A stretch of DNA of 64,000 bases from Marinobacter flavimaris (GTDB taxonomy: Bacteria > Pseudomonadota > Gammaproteobacteria > Pseudomonadales > Oleiphilaceae). The stretch lies in the NCBI RefSeq assembly GCF_002933295.1, contig NZ_PSSW01000003.1, positions 310,001 to 374,000 on the forward strand, given 5' to 3'. The first letter of the stretch is position 1, and each line of letters begins with the position of its first letter. The notes under the pieces were generated by a model, which saw only the letters and a list, made by a program, of their open reading frames with translations, did no database searches and was not told where the DNA came from. This document shows positions 53,191 through 61,789 of this stretch, in pieces. The position numbers and the translations under genes were made by a program.

Positions 53191-54141
53191 TTAATAACTG
53201 CCGTTCAGAAGGTCGTGGTAGTCACTCTGAAATCTCTGGAAACTCAGATAGTTATTCCTGTGGTCTACCAGATTTGCCGAATTGAATGCTTCTACAAAGG
53301 CCCGGGACTCTCCGGTGCTGATCTCACCATAGGATCCGCCATCCCAGTCAAGCACCTGCACCATTTCCAGTAATACCGTCATCGCAAGGGCGCCATTGGC
53401 CTTTTCCAGGTAGCGGTAGGCTAGCCCGTAATGCTCGAACCGATAGGGGAAGTTTGCAGTGTCACCGGGAGTCACGTCCCAGAGAGGATCGTAGTCATAG
53501 TGCTGATAGACCTCGGCAATTGGCTCTCCTGCCACAACAACGGCCTGTCCCTCTGCAAACCAATAAGGCAGCAGACTGTAACTGGCGTCATACCGTGACA
53601 GGTTTTGCTGTACGAAATGGGCCAGTTCGTGGGCGACGGTGTTTCCCGTCTCGTAGGGCCACTGGCCGTAGTAAGGATTGAACGCCACGGCGGCCATCGA
53701 GGCAGACACAAACTCGCTGTGCGACACCTCCGGGCTGAGGCAACCGATTACCTGGCGGGGATAGGCAACTGCGGCGCTGCGGTCCTGGACAAATTCGGAC
53801 CAGCGCAACTGGAACCGGGCCAGTACGCCGTCGATTCGACGCTCAAGCTCTGAAGCCGCGGCCCGGAACGAGGTCTCGCTGTAGGCCGGCGAGCCATAGA
53901 CCCGCACCCGACCGCTATGGGTTTCGAAATACAGAGGTTCATTTTGGCATGCTTCGGTATAGCGGGTGAGTGACCAGGAACTCGTAGGGTAGAGCCTGCC
54001 AGTATCCCGTGCGTCGTAGAAAAGCCCGGACACGAAGCCCCCGGAATCCGGGTAATGATGACTGTCAGAGGTGGTGACCTTGCACCCGGTCAATGCGAGC
54101 AAGAGAACACCGAGTATCAGCATGGCTTTGATGGTTGCCAT
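53191..54141 (-). CDS. Putative lipoprotein with HExxH metallopeptidase-like motif
   Basis: The protein has 316 residues. The signal peptide ends in a lipobox (LALTGCKVT). The middle holds NTVAHELAHFVQQNLSRYD, an HExxH zinc motif, and about 20 residues later LPYWFAEGQAVVVAGE, which supplies a glutamate in the position of the third zinc ligand of gluzincins and of the peptidase-MA-like group. A zinc protease of the cell envelope is plausible but unproven. GGAG lies 7 bases before ATG 54141. Two mature-part cysteines (EACQNE, VIGCLSPE) may pair. It seems monocistronic. Confidence 0.72.
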   Translation of the reverse strand: MATIKAMLILGVLLLALTGCKVTTSDSHHYPDSGGFVSGLFYDARDTGRLYPTSSWSLTRYTEACQNEPLYFETHSGRVRVYGSPAYSETSFRAAASELERRIDGVLARFQLRWSEFVQDRSAAVAYPRQVIGCLSPEVSHSEFVSASMAAVAFNPYYGQWPYETGNTVAHELAHFVQQNLSRYDASYSLLPYWFAEGQAVVVAGEPIAEVYQHYDYDPLWDVTPGDTANFPYRFEHYGLAYRYLEKANGALAMTVLLEMVQVLDWDGGSYGEISTGESRAFVEAFNSANLVDHRNNYLSFQRFQSDYHDLLNGSY

Positions 54142-54271
54142 AAACGACTCCGAATCTATCCTGTTATTCAGGATCATCGCAGGGTTTTCGGGAAGGCTCC
54201 GTCAACGGGGTGTAAAAATCAGGTAAAGCGAGCTAGCGTGTTGATGCATATGGATGAGAGGGAACGGATAC

Positions 54272-54919
54272 ATGGATTACATCGCTCCTGTCAGCAGCGC
54301 CATCATGGCGGTCGTCTGGATTGTCTACTTCCAGCTGTTTTTCCTGCAGTACAAACGAAATAATCGCCCATACCTTATTATTCATCACGCCCAGAACGAA
54401 AACCCGGATGCCCTGTGTCTGCTGGTGAACATGGGCAAGGAAACGGTGCACGTGCAGTGTGTGCAGGTGGTTCTCTACACCCGCGCGGGCGAAGAGAAAA
54501 TCATGACGGTGACCGACTATCGCCGTGTCGGCGCGGATGATGCCAACGTGCATCAGGTGCTGCGCCAGGGCCCGTTACAGCCCGGTGGGTATCTGGTGCT
54601 GGGCTCGTTCAGGAACATCATCCTGGGACGTCGCAGTGAAGAAAGCGAAAGCGATTACCTGTTCGAGGACATCACCGGCGTTGAAATCCGGGCCGCCGTG
54701 ATCCACGGGCCCACGAAGTATCCGGTGGGTGTACGGCGCAGCTTTTCTCTTAACCACGAGGGTTGGCCCCAGATCTTCCCGCGGAACATTCACAGCGAGC
54801 AGCTGGTGCGCCGGAAGGATCGACACCAGGTGAGACGCTGGGTTGAAGAGGAATTGCAGCCCGAGCGCAAGGGCAGTTCTGAGTCCGATAGCTCGGATCA
54901 ATCGTCAAAATCGGACTGA
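54272..54919 (+). CDS. Membrane-anchored protein of unknown function
   Basis: The protein has 215 residues. One N-terminal helix (SAIMAVVWIVYFQLFFLQY) is followed by a cytoplasmic beta-rich domain (YLIIHHAQNENPDALCLLVNMG, VHVQCVQVVLYT) and a highly charged tail rich in serine (SSESDSSDQSSKSD). I recognise no named domain. ATG 54272 has GGGAACGG upstream; a frame reaches 54254. It is divergent from the lipoprotein gene. Confidence 0.68.
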   Translation: MDYIAPVSSAIMAVVWIVYFQLFFLQYKRNNRPYLIIHHAQNENPDALCLLVNMGKETVHVQCVQVVLYTRAGEEKIMTVTDYRRVGADDANVHQVLRQGPLQPGGYLVLGSFRNIILGRRSEESESDYLFEDITGVEIRAAVIHGPTKYPVGVRRSFSLNHEGWPQIFPRNIHSEQLVRRKDRHQVRRWVEEELQPERKGSSESDSSDQSSKSD

Positions 54920-55008
54920 GGCAGCTATTCAGTTGGGTCCGGGTTGCGTTTCCACTTTTATTTCTTGAGGATGGGCGATCGCTCGCTATTTGCGCAATGG
55001 AGGCATTT

Positions 55009-55296
55009 ATGTCACTGAAAGACGAATTGATCAAAAAGGCCGAAACCCAGCTGGAAGAATGGGAAAAGCAAGCCGATTCCCTGAAAGCCAAGGCCAAAGC
55101 CAAAGAAGCTGAAGCCGAGAACGAGAAGGCGAGTGCGGATATCCAGCAGAGCGCCTCGGATACGTTGCGTTCGGTTGAAGATAAAATCTCGGATGGCCGC
55201 AAGAAACTGGATGAGCTCAAACAGAGCGGTGAAGACAACATCGACAGCCTGCGCGAGCGGCTTTCCGATCTGATTGGCCCTGACAACAAGCGCTAG
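55009..55296 (+). CDS. Small coiled-coil protein rich in Lys, Glu and Ala
   Basis: The protein has 95 residues, almost wholly helical and charged, with heptad-like spacing over most of its length (ETQLEEWEKQADSLKAKAKA to DNIDSLRERLSDLIG). It has no signal peptide or cysteine. GGAGG precedes ATG 55009. It resembles small stress- or membrane-associated coiled-coil proteins in style only; no function can be given. Confidence 0.7.
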   Translation: MSLKDELIKKAETQLEEWEKQADSLKAKAKAKEAEAENEKASADIQQSASDTLRSVEDKISDGRKKLDELKQSGEDNIDSLRERLSDLIGPDNKR

Positions 55297-55326
55297 GCCG
55301 CTTGGCTGAGGAGCGGCAGGCTGCGT

Positions 55327-55713
55327 CTACTGAAACTGGGTGTAGCAGCGCTGTCGTTTGGTTTGCCAGCCCCGCCATTGGGGCTCGCGGTGGTGGAGCT
55401 GGTAGCGCTCCATCACCGCCATGAACCTGCCCATGTAATCGCATTGACCTGAAGACGGCAGCCACTCATCAGGGCCGCGGTCATCACGCATTACCCTGTC
55501 AGGCTGACTCATTCTGATCTGGTTTTCCGTGTCGTTCAGAAACCGATTCTTCATCGAAGGTGGCCACTGATCGGCGCCGAGCTCCTCTGCAAAGGCCAGA
55601 GGAACAACCCGGGTCGTCGCCCAGCTTTCAGAGGCAGACGGTTCCTCCCGCGTCGCGGCCGCCAGTACAATCAGGATTGCTGCGATGAACAGAGCCAGCT
55701 TGGTGTCCTTCAT
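55327..55713 (-). CDS. Small exported protein, unknown
   Basis: The protein has 128 residues. An N-terminal hydrophobic stretch (LALFIAAILIVLAAA) looks like a signal peptide or anchor. The rest is polar, with several tryptophans, a repeated DQWPPSMKNRF/DEWLPSSGQCDY-like pattern, and two cysteines. AAGGTGAG precedes ATG 55713. The two W-P-S units suggest a tiny internal repeat. No family is recognised. Confidence 0.65.
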   Translation of the reverse strand: MKDTKLALFIAAILIVLAAATREEPSASESWATTRVVPLAFAEELGADQWPPSMKNRFLNDTENQIRMSQPDRVMRDDRGPDEWLPSSGQCDYMGRFMAVMERYQLHHREPQWRGWQTKRQRCYTQFQ

Positions 55714-55883
55714 GACTCACCTTGCTCGTACGTTGAATACACTAAAACCTACGAGCAGGTTAGGCAAAGAGGTTAACTGGATCCGGGCAAAACTTTGTGA
55801 CCCGACAACTCCGAATTGCTGCAAGCAACGTACGGTTTAGCTCACCTGTGATGCAGAGAGACTGGTCAGGAGTGTAAACAAGC

Positions 55884-56726
55884 ATGCCCGAGGGTCCCGA
55901 AATACGCCGCATGGTCGACGACATCCATAAGGCCGTTGGCGGCAAGACAGCGCAATCGGTGTTCTTTGCCTTTGAGCACCTGAAACCCTTTGAGAGTGCC
56001 CTTCGGGGACGCAGAGTTGAGAGGGTGGAAGCGCGGAGTAAAGCCGTGTTGGTATTTTTTGAGGCCACGGATGAAGACGGGCCGTGGTGCGTTTACAGCC
56101 ATAACCAGCTCTATGGCAAGTGGCGCATGGGCACACCCGATCGGGAGCCGAGCACAAATCGGCAGTTGAGATTTGCCATTATAGGTCCGAAGAAAGCCGC
56201 CCGATTATACAGTGCCTCCGACATCCAACTGGTTCGGCCTGATCAATTAAGTGAGGTTCCTTATCTGTCACGGCTCGGGCCGGACCCTCTCAATCAGGAT
56301 GTCAGCGTCGATCAGCTTCTGGCGGTGTTTGACGACAAGCGTTTCCGGGGCCGGAACCTGGGTGGTTTGCTGCTGGACCAGGCGTTCGTTGCCGGAATCG
56401 GTAATTACCTCCGCTCGGAAATCCTCTTTGAAGCGGGTGTCTCACCCCGGGCACGGCCCCGTGATCTGGACGCCGATCAGCAGTCGAAATTGGCCGAGGC
56501 CATCCTGACCCTGGTGCAGCGAACCTATCGGTTGAAGGGCATCACCAATCCGCCCGAGCGGGCAGAGCGGCTCAAAAAAGAAGGATGGACGTTCGGGCAG
56601 CGCCGACACATGGTGTTCAACCGCGATGGCCAACGCTGCCACGATTGCGCGTCGCCGCTAGTTAAAACCATGATGGCCAGCCGGCGCCTGTATTACTGCC
56701 CTGCATGCCAGGGCACGCCGGCTTAG
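55884..56726 (+). CDS. nei: Endonuclease VIII (Nei) DNA glycosylase/AP lyase
   Basis: The protein has 280 residues. The N-terminus is MPEGPEIRR with the catalytic Pro2 and Glu3, a lysine lies in ARSKAVLVFF, a helix-two-turn-helix occurs around QAFVAGIGNYLRSEILFEAG, and the C-terminal zinc finger is CHDCASPL with YYCPACQ. It removes oxidised pyrimidines and cuts the DNA backbone by beta/delta elimination. AGGAG lies 13 bases before ATG 55884. It overlaps the end of the Sua5-type gene by 4 bp. Confidence 0.94.
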   Translation: MPEGPEIRRMVDDIHKAVGGKTAQSVFFAFEHLKPFESALRGRRVERVEARSKAVLVFFEATDEDGPWCVYSHNQLYGKWRMGTPDREPSTNRQLRFAIIGPKKAARLYSASDIQLVRPDQLSEVPYLSRLGPDPLNQDVSVDQLLAVFDDKRFRGRNLGGLLLDQAFVAGIGNYLRSEILFEAGVSPRARPRDLDADQQSKLAEAILTLVQRTYRLKGITNPPERAERLKKEGWTFGQRRHMVFNRDGQRCHDCASPLVKTMMASRRLYYCPACQGTPA

Positions 56727-57712
56727 GCGAATTGTTCGGTACAGGCCCGTCCCAGCCGATCGTGGACGGCCAGCCATTGGCTTTCCCTGGGCGGAAGCTC
56801 AATCACGATCCGATCGACGTTTGCCTTGTCCATCGAGTGCATGGCGGTGTAGAGCATGCGAGCGTATTCGTTCGGATCGGCGCTGAGCATAATGGCCTCG
56901 GATGCCCGCTCGTCTGGGGGCGACTGCCACCAGATCACGCCAATCTTTTCGCCTGCCGATGTAACTTCGGGCAGAAGCCGGGCGAATTGATCCGTGGCCA
57001 CTCCAACCGTAGGCGTAACAGGCTGGTAGTGGCGCTTTACGCTCCCCGGCACCGCCTGACTGGCGCTTTTGCCCGGGGCGAGCGTGATTCCCAAGCAGGC
57101 TTCGATATCGCTCTGTGCGATCTGCCCGGGCCGGGCGATAACTGGCGTGTCGCCGGTGAGGTCGACAATGGTGGATTCAATGCCCACTGAACAGTCCCCG
57201 CCATCCAGAACCGCCTCGATCTTTCCGGACAGGCCCGCGAGCACGTGCTCTGCGGTGGTCGGGCTGATCCTGCCATAGGGGTTCGCAGATGGGGCAACCA
57301 GATCCCGGCCGAGCTGCTCCATGGTTGCCAGCGTGGCCGGGTGCGCCGGCATCCTGACCGCCACGCCCGGGTTGCCGCCGGTAATGAAATCGCTGACGCC
57401 GCTTTTCTTTGGCAGTAGCAGTGTGAGTGGCCCCGGCCAGAATGCCTTGATCAGCTGCCTGGCGGTCTCCGGCAGGTGGTCGACCCAGAGTCTGACCCTG
57501 TCAGGTGACGCAACGTGCACGATCAGAGGGTGTCCGACCGGGCGCTGCTTTGCTTCAAACACTTTTCTGACCGCCTGTTCGTTGCTGGCGTCGGCCGCGA
57601 GGCCATAGACAGTCTCGGTGGGCACAGCAACGAGATGGCCGGCAAGAAGCAGGCTGGCGGCTTTCTCAACGTCAGCGGATTGGGTCGCGTCTAACTTGAT
57701 GGTTGCGGGCAT
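56723..57712 (-). CDS. L-threonylcarbamoyladenylate synthase, Sua5 type
   Basis: The protein has 329 residues. It has the YrdC domain with VPTETVYGLAADA, KQRPVGHPLIVHVA and APSANPYGRISPT, then the extra C-terminal Sua5 domain after VPGSVKRHYQPVTP. It makes threonylcarbamoyl-AMP for t6A37 of tRNAs. The two-domain Sua5 form differs from the short TsaC of E. coli and could be an additional copy beside one elsewhere in the genome. It lies 13 bases behind dabA on the same strand. Confidence 0.92.
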   Translation of the reverse strand: MPATIKLDATQSADVEKAASLLLAGHLVAVPTETVYGLAADASNEQAVRKVFEAKQRPVGHPLIVHVASPDRVRLWVDHLPETARQLIKAFWPGPLTLLLPKKSGVSDFITGGNPGVAVRMPAHPATLATMEQLGRDLVAPSANPYGRISPTTAEHVLAGLSGKIEAVLDGGDCSVGIESTIVDLTGDTPVIARPGQIAQSDIEACLGITLAPGKSASQAVPGSVKRHYQPVTPTVGVATDQFARLLPEVTSAGEKIGVIWWQSPPDERASEAIMLSADPNEYARMLYTAMHSMDKANVDRIVIELPPRESQWLAVHDRLGRACTEQFA

Positions 57713-57725
57713 AAGGTCTCAGGGT

Positions 57726-60089
57726 TTACCGATTGGAGTCACAGGCAACAGTTTGCCATTGATTCTGATAAAAACGCTCTATCGAGGTGTGCTCGTCGTT
57801 GATCCGGAACAGATACAGCCAGTCGTTACCGATCAAATCCTTTACGACCTTGTGTTTCCGGGCGATCTCGGCAATCGCTTCTTTCGGTGCGGCCAGGTAA
57901 ACGCTCAGGCGCAGGGGCTCGTGAACCCAACGCTGGCCATCGTGTACCGACTGCAGCGGTAAACCGATTCGCAAATCGCCGCCGTTGCCTTCGAAAACGC
58001 CAAGGTGCCCGCCAACCACATTGTGCAGGACCTTGTTGCCACTGCCGTAATGCAGGTTGTCGGTAACGGACATGAAGTACTGCAGGTTGATCCAGTGGGT
58101 GACTACCATGGGTGCGGTCATGATCAGTTCGAGGATGCTGAAACCCTCATCCTCGCGCCAGCGGTAGTCGTGCAGGAAGCTGCGGCCACCCAGATCCAGG
58201 TGTCGCGTCGCCGAGCGAGGCGCCACGATAAAGCTGGCGTTGCCGGCAAGACCCCATTCCGGGCGCACTTCGGACCAGTCCTGGCTGCGCTTTTTGATGG
58301 CGCTGTCAACATCGCTCTCGTTTGCGATACCAAGCCGCAGGGCGCGTTCACGACGTGCCTGGGCGCCGGCATTGGCCAGGAAACCCCGGATCTCGTCGGG
58401 AACATCACCTGAGCACTCGACCTCGTCGGTGGTTGTGTTATGCAGTGCCCCCACGAACCGGGTTTCGGAGGGGATCAAAATCCCCTGCTCAGCCAGGGCC
58501 GCACGCACGTCCTTGTCGTTCAGGATGCCGGCAAGTACGCGAACATTTACCGAACCGGTCTGTCCGCCGCAGGCGCCGCAGTCGAGGCCCGCTGCATGGG
58601 GATTGTTACGCGTACTACTGCCGTGCCCAACAAGGAGAACGGTGGGCGCAAAATCATGAGTCAGGGTCATGGCCCGGAGAATACCCCCGGCCAACTCCGC
58701 TTTCTCCGCAGCGCCCAGCAGGGTCCCGTTCTGGCGGATCTCGAACTCGGTCTGTCCCTTATGGAGTTGATCGACCGGGTTATCCGAGGACTTGCCAAAA
58801 AAGGTTTTGCGAACCATGCGTCCCAGACCTGCCAGGCCCATGCTCTCGATAAAGCTGAAGCTCGCCGGGCCGGCGTTGGAAAACTGTGACCAGTGGGAGT
58901 GGTTGGCTAATGACTGCCGGCTGAAACTGCCGGCAGGTTCGGCCTCAGTAACCTCGAGCGCCGGCGCCAGCAAGCCCGGCAATTGCGGCCGGCAAAAGTC
59001 GGTGCCCTTGGGACGATACGAAATCGGGAGGCCGAAGAATCCGGCAAACCCGAGGGTCTGGATTGCGGGGTTCTGGGCTTCCAGCGCGCGACGATAGACC
59101 TCCGAGCGAACATCAATGCAGAATGCCGCCTGTAGCTTGAGTGGCTGATGCCCTTGCGACTCATTTTCAGGCCTGGTGAGAAGCTTTTCAGCCAGCTGTG
59201 CCTGGTAGGCCGACTCAGCCTCTGTTTGCTGGCGCCAGCCTGTGGTTTGAGATTGTTCATGGGTCTGCAGCATCTCTGGCCAGGCGTACCACTGTTTGAG
59301 CCACCCCTGTTTCAGTTCGGCGAAGATGGCCCCGCCAACGTGTTGGACGTGCCGCCATATGGCGAGCTCCCAGGCCAGTCGGATGGCCAGTAGACCCGGC
59401 AGCAGGTCTTCCTCGTGGCCACTGAGTCGCGCTTGCCACCGCAAGTAGGCGGCCCAGGATGACCAGCCGTTGATATCCAGGAGGAGCGCATGGGCATAAT
59501 CTGGCGCATAGTCCGGTTGGGATGCCAGGGCTTCGAGGGCATCGGTAATCAGTTTTTCATGCTGATCCGGCAACACCTGAAACTGGGAGGGCAGGGATGG
59601 TTCTCCCATAACAATGGCAATGCCGCGGTCAGCCCGGGTCATTTGCAGCCAGCTATGGTAAAGGTCCTGGGCATCCGCCTTGAAATCACCGGCATCCAGA
59701 CGCTGGAAATAGTCGCCGCAGAACTGGCTTATCTGATGCACAACTTCATCCTGCCAGCCTACCTGATGGGCGGTGTCGCGATTGCGATCCAGCTGGGCGC
59801 TCAGGTTCTGCCAGTGTTCGGGCATGCTGGCGGTCTCCGCGGCTGCCGGGCCGTTGCCCTGCCCGGCAAGCGCGGCCTGATTCTGGCAGCAGGTGCCATT
59901 GAGTGCCGCCATGCGCGAAGCGACCCTGGTGAATGGCAGGTCCCGCATTTCCCAGAACGGGTTCACGGCGATCATCTGATCCAATGGCCAGGAGGGCGCG
60001 ATTCGCGCGCAGGCATCGGTGACGGCCGCCTGCCAATCTGGTGTATGAGTGGTTGCTTCGGTGGTGGCATTAAGGTTCGACGCTAACAT
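57726..60089 (-). CDS. dabA: DabA (UPF0753/DUF2309) inorganic-carbon accumulation subunit
   Basis: The protein has 787 residues. The beta-carbonic-anhydrase-like zinc set of DabA is visible: AAFCIDVRSEVYRRALE (Cys and Asp near 324 and 326), VLLVGHGSSTRNNPHAAG (His near 489) and LDCGACGGQTG (Cys near 504). With DabB it hydrates CO2 vectorially using the ion gradient and so traps bicarbonate inside the cell. The start shares one base with the dabB stop (TAATG), so the two are coupled. The sequence has an unusually long Gln- and Trp-rich N-terminal third. Confidence 0.93.
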   Translation of the reverse strand: MLASNLNATTEATTHTPDWQAAVTDACARIAPSWPLDQMIAVNPFWEMRDLPFTRVASRMAALNGTCCQNQAALAGQGNGPAAAETASMPEHWQNLSAQLDRNRDTAHQVGWQDEVVHQISQFCGDYFQRLDAGDFKADAQDLYHSWLQMTRADRGIAIVMGEPSLPSQFQVLPDQHEKLITDALEALASQPDYAPDYAHALLLDINGWSSWAAYLRWQARLSGHEEDLLPGLLAIRLAWELAIWRHVQHVGGAIFAELKQGWLKQWYAWPEMLQTHEQSQTTGWRQQTEAESAYQAQLAEKLLTRPENESQGHQPLKLQAAFCIDVRSEVYRRALEAQNPAIQTLGFAGFFGLPISYRPKGTDFCRPQLPGLLAPALEVTEAEPAGSFSRQSLANHSHWSQFSNAGPASFSFIESMGLAGLGRMVRKTFFGKSSDNPVDQLHKGQTEFEIRQNGTLLGAAEKAELAGGILRAMTLTHDFAPTVLLVGHGSSTRNNPHAAGLDCGACGGQTGSVNVRVLAGILNDKDVRAALAEQGILIPSETRFVGALHNTTTDEVECSGDVPDEIRGFLANAGAQARRERALRLGIANESDVDSAIKKRSQDWSEVRPEWGLAGNASFIVAPRSATRHLDLGGRSFLHDYRWREDEGFSILELIMTAPMVVTHWINLQYFMSVTDNLHYGSGNKVLHNVVGGHLGVFEGNGGDLRIGLPLQSVHDGQRWVHEPLRLSVYLAAPKEAIAEIARKHKVVKDLIGNDWLYLFRINDEHTSIERFYQNQWQTVACDSNR

Positions 60090-61663
60090 TATGCGGACTC
60101 CCTGGAACCAGAGGTTGAAGACACGCTGACCACGGCTCGCGGCCGCACGACATCAGGCAGTTTGGCAGGCCATATTTTCAGGGTCAGACGGGTGGACCAC
60201 TCATCGAGGTAGCCCGCGGCGAACAGGAACCGGTAAAGCCTGGCGCCTGCGGGTGAGAAACGGTGGTAGCGAATCTGGTAGTAGCCGCGTACCAGGATTG
60301 CGATAAGGGCCGCGACAAAAACCACTTCCAGCAGGCTTGCCTGGCTCTCCGGTGGGGCGAGCACCATGCCGAAGAAGGTTTTCTGAAGCCAGTACAATGC
60401 CCAGAAGGCGGCGCCGATAATCAGGCCACGCCCGACCGTTACAACGCCGCCCCCGGCCGACAGGAATTCTGAGAGCAGAATCGTCAGGGCGATGCCCGGG
60501 ACAAGCCATGAAAACATGTGTGCTGTGCTGGTCTCATTGGACAGAAAAACAGTCGGCAGCATGAACAGGCCGGCCAGGGCGGCAGCGGCCAGCCACTGTT
60601 TTGCCCCGGGCTCATTGACGGTAACCAGGCGTTTTTTCATCGACAACTCAACGGTGTTGCCGGCGTTCAGGAAGGTGTGGGCCTTGTAAGCAGAATGGGC
60701 AACCAGATGCAGGAGTGCCAGCTCGTACAGCCCCAGAGCGCACTCAACCAGCATCCAGCCCATCTGGGAGCAGGTTGACCAGGCCAGTCTTACCTTGATG
60801 GAAATACGGGTCATCATAACAAGGCTGGCAAACACCGCCGTGGGCCCTGCCACTGCAAGCAGCAGCCACTGGGCGGCGCTTACTTCTGAAATGAGCGGTG
60901 CCATCAGAATCATCAGGAAACCGCCAAGGTTCACAACGCCAGCGTGAAGCAGGGCAGAAACCGGCGTGGGTGATTCCACCACCTGAATCAGCCAACCGTG
61001 GAACGGCATCTGTGCGCATTTGAGCAAAGCAGCCACGGCCATCAAAACCGCAGCGATCTGGGCGCCGGCGGGCACCTCTGTTGCACCGGATACCTGGACC
61101 AGAATCCGATCAATAAAGGGCGTGTCGTACTGGACATAAAGCAGAAGGAACGCCAGTGCCAGGCAGAACTCCGCAATTCGCGCAAAGATGAATTTTTTGT
61201 GCGCGGCCAGGGCGGCGCGCGGGCGATCAGGAAAGAACATCAGCAACTGGTGCAGGCTTACGCTGATGGCAATCCAGCTGACGAGGAACACCAGCAAATG
61301 ATTGGTGATGGCGATCATGGCAACGCTGGCGAGGATCACCTGAAGCCAGATCATAAATCGGCGCTGGCCGGGATCCCCCGCAAGATACCTCTCCGAGAAG
61401 CGTCCCAGCACCATTCCCAGCAAAGTGATAAGCAGCAACATGATTGAGGCCAGAGGCGCGTGACTGAACCAGACGCCATCGACCGGCCACCACCAACTTC
61501 CGATTGCGGCGGCCAAAGCCGATACAAAGGCAAGCTTGAAGGTCAATGACCGTGCGAGAAGGTTGCTCTGGTTGGTTGCCAATCCGGTCGCGACTGCTCC
61601 GGCACCGAAAAGCAGCGGTACCAGCAGTGAGAACAAGGATTCGATCGCCTGAACATCGAACAT
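60089..61663 (-). CDS. dabB: DabB, NuoL/MrpA-like proton-channel subunit for DabA
   Basis: The protein has 524 residues and about fourteen helices of the NuoL/MrpA family. Key parts are KCAQMPFHGWLIQVVESPTPVSALLHAG, with the lysine of the ion path, and LVAHSAYKAHTFLNAG. It lacks the long NuoL lateral helix. Pairing with a dabA gene identifies it as DabB rather than a complex I subunit. GAGG lies 7 bases before ATG 61663. It is the first gene of the dabB-dabA pair; no LysR-type regulator lies next to it. Confidence 0.92.
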   Translation of the reverse strand: MFDVQAIESLFSLLVPLLFGAGAVATGLATNQSNLLARSLTFKLAFVSALAAAIGSWWWPVDGVWFSHAPLASIMLLLITLLGMVLGRFSERYLAGDPGQRRFMIWLQVILASVAMIAITNHLLVFLVSWIAISVSLHQLLMFFPDRPRAALAAHKKFIFARIAEFCLALAFLLLYVQYDTPFIDRILVQVSGATEVPAGAQIAAVLMAVAALLKCAQMPFHGWLIQVVESPTPVSALLHAGVVNLGGFLMILMAPLISEVSAAQWLLLAVAGPTAVFASLVMMTRISIKVRLAWSTCSQMGWMLVECALGLYELALLHLVAHSAYKAHTFLNAGNTVELSMKKRLVTVNEPGAKQWLAAAALAGLFMLPTVFLSNETSTAHMFSWLVPGIALTILLSEFLSAGGGVVTVGRGLIIGAAFWALYWLQKTFFGMVLAPPESQASLLEVVFVAALIAILVRGYYQIRYHRFSPAGARLYRFLFAAGYLDEWSTRLTLKIWPAKLPDVVRPRAVVSVSSTSGSRESA

Positions 61664-61669
61664 GCGAGG

Positions 61670-61726
61670 GCCTCGGAATCAGGAGTATTTAATACGCGTA
61701 GTATCCGAGGCTTTTGCTGTGAACAA
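61670..61726 (-). promoter_or_regulatory. Candidate dabB promoter with flanking inverted repeat
   Basis: On the minus strand TTGTTC (61726-61721) and TACTAC (61703-61698) are spaced by 17 bases, a fair sigma-70 pair. An 8-bp perfect inverted repeat, GCCTCGGA (61670-61677) and TCCGAGGC (61704-61711), brackets the -10 and start point and could be an operator or a leader hairpin. An AT-rich run lies further upstream. Confidence 0.5.
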
Positions 61727-61789
61727 AAATATATATATCCGATCGATTCGTTCGTTATTTAAGAATGATTGCCGGGTATGGAAACTGGG

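Noticed and set aside
60089..61663. Complex I subunit NuoL or an Mrp antiporter subunit
   Set aside because: No other nuo or mrp genes are adjacent, and the gene is coupled to dabA.
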